From Cristatella mucedo (Eukaryota; Bryozoa; Phylactolaemata; Cristatellidae), in contig WPIO01000244.1 in the NCBI GenBank assembly GCA_009760855.2, positions 1 through 64,000 of the forward strand: 64,000 nt of DNA. Reading direction: 5' to 3'. Shown here in pieces: positions 23,600-34,899 of this stretch (the first letter of the stretch is position 1; each line of letters opens with the position of its first letter). The notes below the pieces were generated by a model. The model searched no databases, had not been told where the DNA came from, and saw nothing but the letters and a program-made list of their open reading frames with translations. The translations under genes were made by a program, and so were the position numbers.

Positions 23600-24960
23600 A
23601 TCTTACGACGTGAACTATTTAACAGCAGACAGTAGCATGCAGTTTATCGTCAGTCTTTGGAAAATGCCACGACTCTTGTTTTAATCTATTTTATGTTAGT
23701 AATAGCCCTAAAGCCCGAGCATCACGTATCTTTCTTCTTTACTACGACTAAAGAAGACGGAGAATTGTTCACAATCCTCCTTTCACTGAATCTTCCAGAC
23801 TCTTTCAGGCGCTTCTGCGCTATGAGTCCGATACGACGATGCTCAATTGGCGCACAATCTGACTGCATCAAGCCGATGCAGTCCCATTAAATCAGTATGT
23901 CATCCTAAGCCAGGGCACCAAAGCTCGACGATTGGTTGGGAGTGTATTGCCACGCTGCTAATGCACCTGATGCTTGGTCTACCGATCTCTTACATGACAA
24001 GCCGCCTGAGAGGTGGCAACGCACTGTCAGCCACCAGCGTTTCAGCGTCCTTTTCGCTTTTCGCTTCGTCTTTTTCCTTCTTTCGAGTGCCGTTCGGCTT
24101 AGCAGTTCACCATCTGCCCTAACGGCTATTAATTGATTGCTCGACTAATCGATCGATTCGCTCGAGCTTCTTCTTCGAAACTGGCCTTCGGTTAATTGAC
24201 TGATTTCGCAGAGCTCCCCTATTCCGGAAGTGATAACGCCCATACAGCAGTTACGCGGACCGCGTTCAGGTTAGCAGCAAACTGTGCGGCCATATCAGCA
24301 TCGGGACAACCCTGTGTGCAGCCCTGTACTCGAACCAGGTATGATAAGTTATCTCCCCTTTGCACAACACCTCCATAGATAAAGTATCGCTACTCTGGCG
24401 CTCCTCCAAGACGAAAGTAGAGGGATATCAAGCTGGCCTTTCACCAGTTCCGTCGTCGGCGGACGGTCATCTACTCTAGGATTTTTGGTTGCAGACTGGG
24501 CTTTTACCTGGTTTCTAGGGCTTTCCGGATCCCGGCCTGACAGCCCTATAATGACTCACTTGCCGAACGTCGCTTCCCATTGGCAGGTTGTAGACAGCTG
24601 CTGCTACGAAAGCCGACTTCTTCATTTCCGATTGGCTTTTACAAGTAGCAAGAGAATTGCTTTCTGAGCTGATGACTTCCTCGCGTCCCAACCAGATTGA
24701 GGTTGAGTCGCCGCGCCTGTTGATTCAGAATCTCCATGCCCGTCGCCCTAGCTGCGACTTGCTTTCGGTGGCTAACAATCCCGTCCGTCTGCTCGACTGA
24801 ACCTTCGGGTTACATTCCACCGTGCCTTTCAAATGTGTGCTCCGGGCGCTCAATCGCGCTCCGAATACAGGATACCATTCAGTAGCTTCATCAGCTTAGA
24901 GAATGCATTGTCAAAGCTACTTCGAGCACCGCAATCCGCTTTCGCTTTCAGTGTGCTGCA
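23600..24960. other. No recognisable gene
   Basis: Mixed-composition DNA with short open frames (23847-24122, 23936-24136) that show no known motif. The last part may be a divergent LINE B 5' region. Confidence 0.35.
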
Positions 24961-24969
24961 CGTAACTCT

Positions 24970-26580
24970 CGTACGTTGGCCACTTAGCCATCGTGGCGTT
25001 GTGGAGCCACACACGGATATACATTTTGACGACTTAGCTGACGCCTTAAGTGATGAATTTCAGGCACTACTGACAGACTCCTTTTCTCTCATGGCTCATA
25101 TGCATGACCCTGCTCACAACAAGGGTCACACACTCGATTAAATATTTTCGCAAAAGTATAAGATATCATCCCGTAATATCACCGAAATTGTGCTCATCCG
25201 ATTACAACCGGATCTCGTCCAGTCTACAGCGTGTGCCCTCCTCCGCATCTAAACTCATCTGTGAATCGCGAAACTTCAAGAACCTTGACATCGATGCTGT
25301 CAGAGAGAAAATATCTTCTTCGTACCTGCTTCGCAATCCCCTTCGACTATCGTCATTGGTATTATGCGACAACACGACACTTTCTGACAGACTGAATGAG
25401 TTTGCACCTCTGACTAAGCGCAACGTGAGCCCTCTCTAAGAGGGCTTACCGCAGACATTACACTAGCTAGGTCTACTAAGCGAAAGCTTGAGAAAGCATA
25501 TAAAAAATAATGACTGACTATCCATTATCAGGAGTTTAAAGACTACTGTAGATCATACCAATCAATCCTAGCACAAGCCAAGTCCAGCTTCTACACAAAA
25601 AATATTGTTAAATCACAGATGCACAATCAAAAATGCTGATGTCTACAATCAACCATCTCCTTTACTCTCTTCAATGTAATCTCCTCACCTAGTAATCCTT
25701 GCGGTGACCTAGCCGATCGCTTCTCTACCTTTTTTTCAGCAAGATAGACAAAATCAGAGAGTCCATCCATAAGATAGCAGCATCCCCTCTGGACTCCTGT
25801 CCCTCAATAACATCTACACAGCACTCCAATCACTCAATTCCGTGCACTACCTCAATGTCTATATTCGAGAAGGTCACGAGTGACCTTATCCTGAAATTCA
25901 TCTACCAGTTAAAGATGATTACTTGTCCTCTGGACAATATTCCCACTGCCCTACTTCTACTAGTCATAGATCTGCTATTGCCATGCATTACTAGCATAAT
26001 AAATATGTCCTTACCCAGAGGTCATTTCCCTGAGCCTTTTAGAAAGGCTGTTGTTAGGTAACTAATTAAAAAGGCCATAGTAGACCTAGAAAACTTAATC
26101 AGATTCCGCAATTGTCTCGCTTCTACCGTTCCGGTCAAAGACACTAGAACGAGTTGTGGCAGACCAGCCGAACTCTCACATAGAAACCTCAAACCTACCA
26201 ATTTATTTCCAGACTAGAGCTGGGGCCAATTACTCCACAGAGTCAGCATTGCTTAGGGTGTATAACGATCTTCTCAGGACTTAAGGCTTTGGGGGACAGT
26301 CTCTCTGCTTGGTTTGCTTGATCTTTCAGCAGAGTTTGATAAATTGATCACCAAGTCCTTCTTGAGCGGCTCTTATCTCAGCTAGGCACTATTGGCACTG
26401 CATTGCACTGTTTGAGATCCTACCTCAGTGAGAGACTCCAGGGTAGCCGTGTGAACCAACAAAGATCATATGTGGAACCACTGAAGTACGGGGTTACGTC
26501 ATGGTTCTGTGCTCGGTTCGCTTTTTTTGCAGTTTAAACTGTCCAACTTACCGGTGTAATTGCCAATCACAATAAATAAA
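24970..26580 (+). mobile_element. LINE B copy (endonuclease C-terminus and RT N-terminus)
   Basis: The frame to 25141 contains HFDDLADALSDEFQALLTDSF and ends HNKGHTLD, the C-terminal part of an APE-type endonuclease. A shift leads to 25104-25439 (FKNLDIDAVREKISSSYLL, LNEFAPLTKRNVSP), the linker to RT. Degenerate RT pieces follow: PLDNIPTALL at 25930, a STESAL-encoding segment at 26240, and a PQG/GSVL-like region near 26500. The copy is heavily mutated. Confidence 0.75.
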
Positions 26581-26639
26581 CCTAAGCCGTGTACCTTCTC
26601 CTCCGGCTCCGTTGATTAACTGAATTTGAATGCATTGAC

Positions 26640-26735
26640 AATCATCTGGTTTGGCCCAGTGGGTAAGGTGATCGCCCCTACCAAGGGCTGGCCGAGGTGG
26701 TGAGCTCAAGCCCCGTGGCATATATGAAGCGCCCG
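26640..26735 (+). mobile_element. SINE (type 1) head
   Basis: A-box-like TGGCCCAGTGGGTAAGGTG and B-box-like GGTGAGCTCAAGCCCC form a tRNA-derived head, followed by CGTGGCATATATGAAGCGCC. Confidence 0.6.
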
Positions 26736-26744
26736 AATGTATGT

Positions 26745-26875
26745 TTGTATGTACGTATGTTTGTATGTACGTATATATTAATCTCCGTCAGTAACACCAC
26801 AAAGCCAAAAACACTTGTTTGTATGTACGTATATATTAATCTCCGTCAGTAACACCACAAAGCCAAAAAAGCTAT
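26745..26875 (+). repeat. Tandem duplication at a LINE A 3' end
   Basis: A segment of about 55 bp (TTTGTATGTACGTATATATTAATCTCCGTCAGTAACACCACAAAGCC) occurs twice in a row. The duplicated unit includes the LINE A 3' terminus CTCCGTCAGTAACACC. Confidence 0.8.
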
Positions 26876-26879
26876 GTGG

Positions 26880-27535
26880 GTGTTACGAAGGAAGATTATG
26901 TGGGTGTTACGCAGGAGAGTTTTGCATAGCGCACTCGCAGCCTAAGCGGCTTTCGGTTCGCATTCGGTAGCCAACAGACTTCATCACATGCAACAGAGAG
27001 AAAGTGGGAAGCATGGAAGAGTCAGGAGGCCAGTTGAGGTTGTGAGTAGCATGGAAGTAGCAGCTCAGGACCGCTGAAAAGGATGAGCCATAGTCGGCAG
27101 CAGGAGAGTAGTTGTCGTTGGGTAAGAATTGTGGAAGCGAGCTCCACAGTCTAGGACTTGCAGAGCTAAAGCTTCTGACACAACGGTCTTTAAGCGGAGG
27201 AATAAAACACCTAATTTATTGTCCATACATGATCTGAGGGCACGAGGAGGCTGAAACTGGTGGAGCAGTTCAGCTAGGTATGGAGGAGCCACGAGGTGGC
27301 CACCCTTGTGGGTCAGCATAAAAACTTTGCTCCGTATCCGTTGATCAACTGGCAGCCATCCTAGCTCTTTTAGCAAAGGAGACACATGGTCGAACCCCTG
27401 GGACTTGAAAACTAGCCTTGCATCAATACTTATAGCCATTTGTAGTGGCCTAGTTGCTTTTTTTGGTACCCCAGCCAAAAGAGGATTACAATAATCAAGC
27501 CGAGACAGAACAAAGGAGCTAGTTAAATTTTTTGC
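26880..27535 (-). mobile_element. LINE A copy, 5'-truncated
   Basis: The C-terminal third of the RT frame plus 3' [42 protein letters not shown] and DNKLGVLFLRLKTV. It is cut at about 27535, where it abuts a CpG-rich block. The long minus frame at 27065-27916 is an artificial fusion of the two. Confidence 0.85.
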
Positions 27536-27539
27536 ATAC

Positions 27540-28100
27540 GGCAGGAGCAACCCGAGCCTGCAGCGACCCAGGCCACGTCGCTCGTCACGTGCCGGATCAG
27601 ACGCTCGCCGCGTCGGGGGGCGCGACGCTGCCCGATATAGCTGCGGCGCGTTGGCCCCGCGCGCGCGGCGCGCAGTGGCGGAAAACTGGGCGCGCGCGCT
27701 GCAGACCCGCGGGCGGCGAGCGCGGCCGGCGCCGCGCTGACTAGATTCGCCCCTCCCGCTCGAGAGCTCCTCCGCCGCCCGCGGTCGGCTGCCCAAACTG
27801 TGCGTCGAGGTCGACGAAAAGCGGCTGCGGCGGCGGCAGCAGCAGCAGCAGTCGACAGCACGGAACTGATGGCGGCTCGCAGCCGGATGTCGCGACGGAC
27901 GCGGGGCAAGCGCCACGCTGTCGCCGACTCAGGACCTCCGCCGCCGCGCCCCGGTCGGCAGCGGCGGCGCTCCGCCGTCGCTGCCGAGCGTTCGACTGCG
28001 GCGGCGGCAGAGACGCGCGCTGCTCGTCCGCCGCGCTGCCGGAGCCTCGGAAGTGAAAACCAGCCAACCGCGTCCGGTCACGTGCCGGGCGCGACGTGCA
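27540..28100. other. CpG-rich block
   Basis: About 560 bp with very high GC and abundant CpG. Open frames on both strands give Ala/Arg-rich low-complexity products without motifs, so coding is not supported. It could be a CpG-island promoter or a first exon of an unseen gene. Confidence 0.6.
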
Positions 28101-28381
28101 GATGTGCAAGAAAAAAAACAGTAAATATAAATGAGCAGCCGAAGAAGTATTGGCCGCATTCTCTGCAAAAAATCCAGACAAAAAATATCTCAATACTTGA
28201 ACGGAAGAATAAGGCCGCAGCGTCTCGGTCATCGCCGGTCTAACCTGCTACATCCGAAAGTTCCGGAAGTCTCGAACGACGATGATGCGTCGCTGTAAGC
28301 GGGCGCTTCATCACTTCGCCCAGGTGCTCCGGACGCAGTCGCGCTTACCTCTCGTTTTGCGACGCAAACGAAATAGAGAGC

Positions 28382-28404
28382 AAGAAAGAGAGAGAGAGAG
28401 ACAT

Positions 28405-28486
<82 letters not shown>

Positions 28487-28488
28487 GG
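28382..28488. repeat. (GA)n microsatellite
   Basis: Over 100 bp of GA repeat with one GGGA interruption. The apparent Arg-Glu repeat frame here is an artefact of the repeat. Confidence 0.95.
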
Positions 28489-28684
28489 AGCCGGAGATGA
28501 AGAAAGAGGGTGAAGTAAGGGAAGGAGGGAGAGAAGGGTATTAGTAGTTCGAGGAAAGAAAGAGAAAGAGTACGGATGGAAGGACGGAGAGAAGGAGGAA
28601 GGGGTGCGGAGAGAAGGATTGAGACGGTCGGAGAGAGAGAGAGACGGAGGGGTGTGCAGAGAAGGATCTAGGAGTATAGAGATC

Positions 28685-28686
<2 letters not shown>

Positions 28687-28749
<63 letters not shown>

Positions 28750-28770
28750 CAAGAGAGAGAGAGAGAGGGA
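28687..28770. repeat. (GA)n microsatellite
   Basis: A second GA run, separated from the first by about 200 bp of purine-rich sequence. Confidence 0.95.
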
Positions 28771-28799
28771 AAGGTGCGCAGAGAGGGGCGGGAGGGCGG

Positions 28800-29385
28800 T
28801 GTTCGAAGAGGGCGGGAGCGAGAAGTGCGTAGAGGGGGCACTACTACTACACGTCGTGTCGCTGCAGCGCTATCGTAATAGATTTGAAATCGGCCAATGC
28901 TTGCTTGCTTGCGATCCCGATATTCCTTTTCTTCCCAGCTGTGATAAAAAGGTCCATTATTTCATCATCTGCCAGATCAAGATTTGGAAGGAGTCTTTCG
29001 AAGTGCTGAAACAAATCTGGAACGCCTGCCCAGCGGGTGACGTTTTGCTTGACTGGGCTCAGGGATGTCATCAACAGAACACGACCCGACTGTTTGAGTG
29101 TTGACAGCTTTGACATGAGCTTCCCAGTTAACTCCGGTTCAGTTTCGAGGAATGTGTTTATGTATGCCGGGCTACGCAGCAACCGAGTCATCGCAAAATA
29201 CAAAACGACCAATTTATTTCGGCAAATTCGCATTTCAGGCCGTTCGCAGCCGATGAAAATCCGTGAATTGTATTCTAGACCCACTAGGAGCCCAGGCTCA
29301 AAGCCGCGAATGCACTGCGCACGTTTTCCGGTCGAAAAATGCGTCTCCGAAAGGCCAACGGACCTGGCTTGCCTTGCCGACATTC
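28800..29385. other. Unidentified open frames
   Basis: A 178-codon minus-strand frame (28847-29383) and a 118-codon plus-strand frame (29037-29393) overlap. Neither has a recognised motif. The minus frame (with TRLLRSPAYINTFLETEPEL and FQHFERLLPNLDLADDEIMD) has balanced composition and resembles a zinc-finger/hAT-type transposase C-terminus or a DUF4371-like protein in texture, but I cannot assign it. Confidence 0.3.
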
Positions 29386-29389
29386 TATC

Positions 29390-30185
29390 CTAGATGTCGG
29401 AAAATTTCGTGAAACTAAGTGACGATAAAACCGAACTGCTGCTCATAGGACACCCTAAGCGTTTGGTAGGATTAAGAGGCTTGGCTCTTCCAAAAGGTGA
29501 TGATGTGCGACTGTTACCTAGTGCTCAAAATTTAGGTGTCGTTTTTGACAGCTGCCTAAATTTTAAAAGCTTCATTCAGAAGACGCTTCTACAACTAGCC
29601 ATCACGACTGATCCCTATATAAGATTAGGAGGTGTCTTCCACAGTGGCTTGCAAAATATTTAACTAACTCCTTAGTTCTGTCTCGGCTTGACTATTGAAA
29701 TTCCCTTTTGGCTGGGCTACTAAGAAAGCAACTAGGCCACTGCAGCTGACTGTGAATATGGCTGCAAGGCTAGTTTTCAAGTCCCAGAGGTTTGACCATG
29801 TGTCTCCTTTGCTAAAAGAGCTATCAAGGATGCCAGTTGATCAACGGATGCAGAGAAAAGTTCGTGTACTGACCCACAAGGCCGTCCCCGGCTTGGCTCC
29901 TCCATACCCAGCTGAACTGCTGCACTAGTTTAAGCCTGCTCGCGCTCTCAGGTCCTGTATGGACAATAAATTAGCTGCTCCATTCCTCTGCTTAAAGACC
30001 GCTGGCGGCAGAAACTTTAGCTCAGCTCTGCAAGTCCTAGACTGTGGAGCTCGCTTCCACAATTCTTACCAAACGACAACTACTCTCCTGCTGCCGACTA
30101 TAGCTCATCCTTTTCAGAGGTCCTGAGCTGCTACTTCCATGCTACTCACAACCTCAACTGGCCTCCTGACTCTTCTATGCTTCCC
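29390..30185 (+). mobile_element. LINE A copy, truncated
   Basis: Plus-strand pieces [59 protein letters not shown] and an ending similar to 27065-27110. Several shifts break it. It is followed by a LINE B-type tail at 30190-30265 (CAGCAAATGTAAAGCGCCTAGAGAGAGATTGAG). Confidence 0.8.
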
Positions 30186-30269
30186 TTTGCAGCAAATGTA
30201 AAGCGCCTAGAGAGAGATTGAGTTCTCTGAGGGCGCTTTATCAAGTGCATTATTATTATTATTATGCTT

Positions 30270-30890
30270 CCCACTTTCTCTCTGTTTCGCGAGATGAAGT
30301 CTGTTGGCTAACGAATGCGTACCGGAAGCCTCTTAGGCTGTGTGTAGCTATTCAAAACTCTCCTGCGCAACACTCACATAGTCTTTGTGGGGTTACAGAC
30401 GGAGATGCATGACAGTGCATAGAGTGGTCGCAGAGTGGATCTTTCGATCTCACAGGATTTGTGCTTTATAAGCAACTCACACGAAAGGCTAGCACAAGAA
30501 GTTCGGGCTTCCTGTTCAGTCGTCAGTCACCGATAATCCGTTCGTATGCCAAAGCCAGCCAGAATACTGGCATCCATGGCCGCGAACGCCACTCAAAGGC
30601 AATCGCTCTCCTATTCCTCCTCCGCCCCGTGGGGGGCATTAGACTGCGTCGTACTACGCCCCGTGGGGGCACCTGCTGAAACGTCACCACTGCTGCTGCG
30701 GCAGCTGCTACAATGACCGATCTTCGGCCAATGCAGATTTCGCTAGCCGACAGACACGTACGACCGACGTAAGTGAGCCTGCCGATAGGCACGCCCCAGC
30801 AGTAAGCTGTGAGAGCCCGGATCTGAAAATTACGACGTTAGCAGCGATTCATTCTCTTACTCAAGCCTACTTATGCGAACTACTACCCCT
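30270..30890. other. No recognisable gene
   Basis: Includes a short direct repeat of GTGGGGG (30628-30668) but no supported gene. Confidence 0.35.
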
Positions 30891-31120
30891 ATTGGGGTAG
30901 GCATCATACCATCCCCATTCCTAATCAGGTCCTTTAATTGTACCTCTAACCAATCTCAGATTCTTTGGAGACCAGGCCTTTGGTTCGAACGCTCACAAAG
31001 CCCGAAACTCATTCTTGACTGACATCAAATCACCTGACTCGACATTTAAAAAAAGAAGCTGTAGCCCTACATCATTTCATCAAAGCATCTGCTGGAACCT
31101 GAGAGTGCTTGTGCGAGCTG
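30890..31120 (+). mobile_element. LINE B relic
   Basis: Degenerate C-terminal coding end: TCTTTGGAGACCAGGCCTTTGGTTCGAACGCTCACAAAGCC corresponds to the [13 protein letters not shown] block. Confidence 0.55.
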
Positions 31121-31254
31121 ACGCTATGCATATTACCACTGACTTGTTGACATTTTTCTATTCAACCTACCTAAAGTGCATAAAAAGAGATTTAAATATA
31201 AATATAGTTCATTTTTATGGCCCCTAAGATAGCTTAATCTCTTTTCAGGCGCTT

Positions 31255-31490
31255 CTATGGCCAGCCGTAATGGCTCACTAGGTAAGGTGGTTGCTTTTCA
31301 GGATTCAGGTCCTGTAGACAGGTGTGTGGTTCTGTGTCAGGTCCCTTCAGGATTCGAACCCACGACCTCGGTCCCGAGGTCGTGGGTTTGTATCCTGTGG
31401 TGGGCGATCCTTTATCACCACTGCAAGCGGTAGTGATAGCCGTCAAGGCTCTTCTGTCGCTATACAAAAGAGGCTGTTAAATTAGCTAGG
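31255..31490 (+). mobile_element. tRNA-headed SINE-like element (type 2), rearranged
   Basis: Contains TAATGGCTCACTAGGTAAGGTGG and GGTCGTGGGTTTGTATCC, then GGCTCTTCTGTCGCTATAC. An internal inverted duplication (ACGACCTCGGTCCCGAGGTCGT, 31361-31383) separates two head copies. Confidence 0.6.
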
Positions 31491-31504
31491 ATTTTTTTCG
31501 CAAA

Positions 31505-31620
31505 TGCTACTCGGCTCGAACCCACGATCTCAGCCAGACCTTGGTAGGGGCGAGCATCTTAACCACTGGGTCAGATTCGGTTCTTCTTCGGCGCTTTACA
31601 CACGTCTGATTGTTATAATT
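31505..31620 (-). mobile_element. SINE (type 1) fragment
   Basis: GGTAGGGGCGAGCATCTTAACCACTGGGTCAG is the reverse of the type 1 tRNA-like head. Confidence 0.55.
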
Positions 31621-31844
31621 GAACTAGAAATTGAAAGCACGCGGCGCGAGGAGGCTGAAAGTGATGCAGCAGTTCAGCTAGGGAATGAAGGAGCCCAACC
31701 ATCGTTGCCTTTGTGAGTCAACGTTGGAACTTTGCTCTGTATCCGTTGATCAGCGGGGAAGCATCACAACTCCTTTGAACAAAGGAGACACATCGCCCGA
31801 AGCTCTTGGATTTGTAGACCAAACGCGCAAAGTTGAAATCTAGC

Positions 31845-31995
31845 TGATGGAGCAGCGTAATTTATATAGCGGCAGATGGGATTTAACGGCTATCACTACC
31901 TCGCTTGCAACTGCTAATAAAGGATCGCTCACGGTAGGAAGCGAACCCAGACCCTGGGTCGCAAAGAGCATGCTCCTTATCACTGGGCTCAGATC
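31845..31995 (-). mobile_element. tRNA-headed SINE-like element (type 2)
   Basis: Reverse copy with TTAACGGCTATCACTACC, AAAGGATCGCTCACGG and a decayed B-box (AAGCGAACCCAGACCC). Confidence 0.5.
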
Positions 31996-32008
31996 CCGGG
32001 CTAACCTT

Positions 32009-32150
32009 GCAGGGCTAACCTTGCAGGGCTAACCTTGCAGGGCTAACCTTGCAGGACTAACCTTGCAGGACTAACCTTGCAGGGCTAACCTTGCAGGACT
32101 AACCTTGCAGGACTAACCTTGCAGGGCTAACCTTGCAGGACTAACCTTGC
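32009..32150. repeat. 14-bp tandem repeat array
   Basis: About ten near-identical copies of CTAACCTTGCAGGG/A, alternating GG and GA at the unit end. No coding frame is implied. Confidence 0.95.
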
Positions 32151-32219
32151 TATTCATCCCCGTCAGAGAGGCTCAGTGGTTTTTATTTGGGTAGTCCAAC
32201 CATAATTTGATGAAAGTAG

Positions 32220-32300
32220 TCCTTCGCATCAAATCTAAGCGCCTATAAAGAGATTAAGTTCTCTGAGAGCGCTTTATCAAGTGCTTTATTATTGTGATTA
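32220..32300 (+). mobile_element. LINE B/SINE tail
   Basis: AAGCGCCTATAAAGAGATTAAGTTCTCTGAGAGCGCTTTATCAAGTGCTTTATTATTG: the conserved 3' tail without an attached body. Confidence 0.6.
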
Positions 32301-32904
32301 TACAGCCCTGCCTAGACATAAGTAGGCTGCTAATAGGATCTTTAGCCTCCGCGTGGTTGACAATCGCTAATCTTAGGCAGGAATCGAAAGGGAAAAGCTA
32401 TGGGAGCGACCTTTTTAAAACAAAGCAGCTTTTAAACGTCAATCATCAAGGACACCTAAATTACGAGCATACCTTTGGTACTAATAGTTGCATGGAATAG
32501 CCCCCGTCAGATTCGCGTTATTTTCTAACTGCATGCATCCAAAGCAGCGACGATAATTAATAAATGAGTAAAAGCTTATTTTTTTTATAGCGCCCTAAGA
32601 GAACTTAATCTTTATCCTCCAGGCGCTTAGATGTGCCACGGGGCTCAAGTGTACGACCCTGGTCGCTAAAGTGGCGAGTTGATAGTGATCTTACTGCCCT
32701 GGTCCTGCTCTGTTATTCAGCTGCGGTTGACGCTACTGATCGACCATGACGTCGTTAAAAATAATTGAGAACTACAATAGGTCTGCTGCACGAGGCACTG
32801 ACGTAATTCTGACCGTACTCGTGCGATCGTGTTCAATCCGCGTCGCGCGGTGATCACGCCTCATCCAGCAGATCAGTCGCCTGCGGAGTTCCACGGAGGT
32901 TCGT

Positions 32905-34130
32905 TCTCCGTTACTTCTGTTCCTCATTTATATCGGGCATCTTGTAAAAGTGACTCTGGCCGCCTATGGCATGAGCTATCGCTTCTATGCGGACGATACT
33001 GCTTCTGTCATATAAACCCTCAGAATCTGCTTCAGCGACTGATAAACTGGTCGATTGACGTGCAGAAATTCGGTCCTGCGTGCTGGCAAATTTTCTTAAA
33101 CTATACGCTGACGAAACCGAATTCCTGTCCATAGAACACCCCGAGCGTGAGGCTGGACTTGGAGGCTTTGCTCTTCTAATTGGCGATGCTGTCATGCAAC
33201 CGGCACCACGTGTTCGGAATTTTTTGTAAGTGTCCTCTTTTAGAGCGCCTTAAAGTGTCAAAGCTTGATTAAGAAAACTGCTTCCACGGCTAGCCATCAC
33301 GTTCAATACCTGTCTAAGATTGAGGACTGTCTACCGTGATGGCTAGCTAAAAATCTAAAGCCGGATTTAAGAGGTGTGTCTTGCTTCCTACCTACCTACT
33401 TCCTGCTTACTCGAGTCTTCGGGTGCATACATCACCAATACGGCCCCGAGGCCTTTCAAGACTTAGAGAAGACTCAACAAAAACTCAGCAGCCAAACGCA
33501 GTTGTACTTCTTCAGGCAAGACTCGGGCAAGACTTAGCCTCGGGCGACTGTTATGCCACGCCTTCTTCATTGCTTTGAATGGAATGGCGGACAACTTGAC
33601 CGGCGAAGTCTTCCATGCGTTCCACGCGAATCTCTCTTTATGGGACACTCTAACCTCGGCGTAAAAAATCACATTTTAAAGCAGCGAGCGGTAGCGGCTG
33701 TATTGGACGGGTTTCATTCGCCGGTAATTGCGTTAGCGAAGCGTGGACGTGGAGTGGTGCATCGCGGCGGGCCATTATTTACCTTCCTAACAAGCGCAAT
33801 TTCCCACGAGCACTCAAAAGCGGGAAGCGAGTACGATGCAAGACTTGGAGCAAGACTGCCATGTAAACCTCCTTACAAAAGGGAGACCGGAGTAAGGCTC
33901 GAGCAGGTCGGAAGCAGGTAGGAAGCTTGACTCCCGCGTAAACCCGGCTTAACACGCCGCGCTGATTTGGCCCGGCGGTCGTCCTACCAAGTTCAAGGCG
34001 AATGTATGTGACGAACATGGCTGCCACGGCTAGCAAACGAATCCCAGAGGTTCAGCGACGCGTCTCCTTTGATTAAGGAGCGGCGATGGCTTCCGGTCGA
34101 TCCATGGATCTAGGGCGAAATTCTTGCCCT
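32905..34130 (+). mobile_element. LINE A relic split by a MITE
   Basis: Decayed LINE A RT: YRFYADDTA-like at 32970-33005, ETEF, then SHH- and KIEDCLP-type blocks to 33355. It resumes after the inserted element with MAAT and RGSATRLL-like remnants of [17 protein letters not shown] near 34017-34110. Confidence 0.7.
33359..33949. mobile_element. 591-bp MITE-like element, PIF/Harbinger-type
   Basis: Imperfect terminal inverted repeats of about 55 bp (AGCCGGATTT...CTTCCTACCT... ...CTCGAG at the left; reverse complement AGCCGGGTTTACGCGGGAG...CTTCCTACCTG...CTCGAG at the right) are flanked by TAA at 33356-33358 and 33950-33952. A 3-bp T-A-A duplication is the PIF/Harbinger signature. It carries no transposase, so it would be non-autonomous. 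It sits inside a LINE A relic whose sequence continues on both sides. Confidence 0.75.
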
Positions 34131-34359
34131 TCAGTTCATACTCTAGCTTCCCCGTCCGGAAAGAACAGGACCGCGCACAAGCACAACGCTCGTGACGGCG
34201 CCGGTTCCGGCCGAATCACGACGGATGCCGGTAAACTACCGACCCTTGGAGTCGCTGCTAGCTAATTAATCGTACGTGCAGTAGCAGCATCAATGCACTA
34301 CGATTTGCTCATAGTTGCGGCAGCGACTTTCCTAGAGAGGGCACGGGGAGATGACCGAC

Positions 34360-34760
34360 ACTGGTGCAGCAGTTCAGCAATGTACGAAGGAGCCCAACTA
34401 GGGCAGACGTCGTTGGTCTGCAAGAATTCTGTACTCTGTCGTCTATCAGTCGATCAACCGGATGCTCATTCAGCAGAGGAGACGCATATAGCTGAACTTC
34501 TGGGATTTGTTGACCAGCCTCACGGACACATTAATCACCAGCTATGGAGGCCAAGTGGCTTTGGGGGGGGCCGCCAAAATGGATTTGCCGCAATCTAGCC
34601 GAGACAGAGCCAGGGAGCAAATTCACTTGTGTGCAAGCCACCGCGGCAGGCAGTCCCCAACCTTAGATAGAGACCGGACGTGATGGCTAGCTCAGAAGGC
34701 AGTCTTCTTAATGCAACTTCATGGAACAACTTAAATGCTAACTGCATTCCAAATTTAGGC
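34360..34760 (-). mobile_element. LINE A relic
   Basis: Reverse-strand remnants of the LINE A thumb region: CTGGTGCAGCAGTTCAGC (LHQF), GATCAACCGGATG, CAAGCCACCGCGGCAGGCAGTC and GGACGTGATGGCTAGCT in the correct order. Confidence 0.65.
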
Positions 34761-34899
34761 AGCTGTCGAAGAGGACGAGATGGCCCGGGCTCGTTGCCTG
34801 AGCAGTTTGCACAAGACAGCGGATATGGCTCCGATCAGCGGGTGCGAAGCTAAAATCTTACTAGAATCTCATACGGCGCAATAGCTCCTTCACACCTGA

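Noticed and set aside
26640-26735. Functional tRNA gene
   Set aside because: A- and B-box-like sequences are present but no cloverleaf or anticodon stem can be drawn, and similar heads recur attached to SINE bodies.
27065-27916. 283-codon minus frame fusing an Ala/Arg-rich N-terminus to LINE sequence
   Set aside because: The C-terminal part is a truncated LINE A, and the N-terminal part is translated CpG-rich DNA; the junction is a repeat boundary.
28282-28500. Open frame encoding long Arg-Glu repeats
   Set aside because: It is simply the translation of a (GA)n microsatellite.
32009-32150. CRISPR-like array
   Set aside because: The units are 14 bp, directly abutting, with no spacers; it is a minisatellite in eukaryotic DNA.
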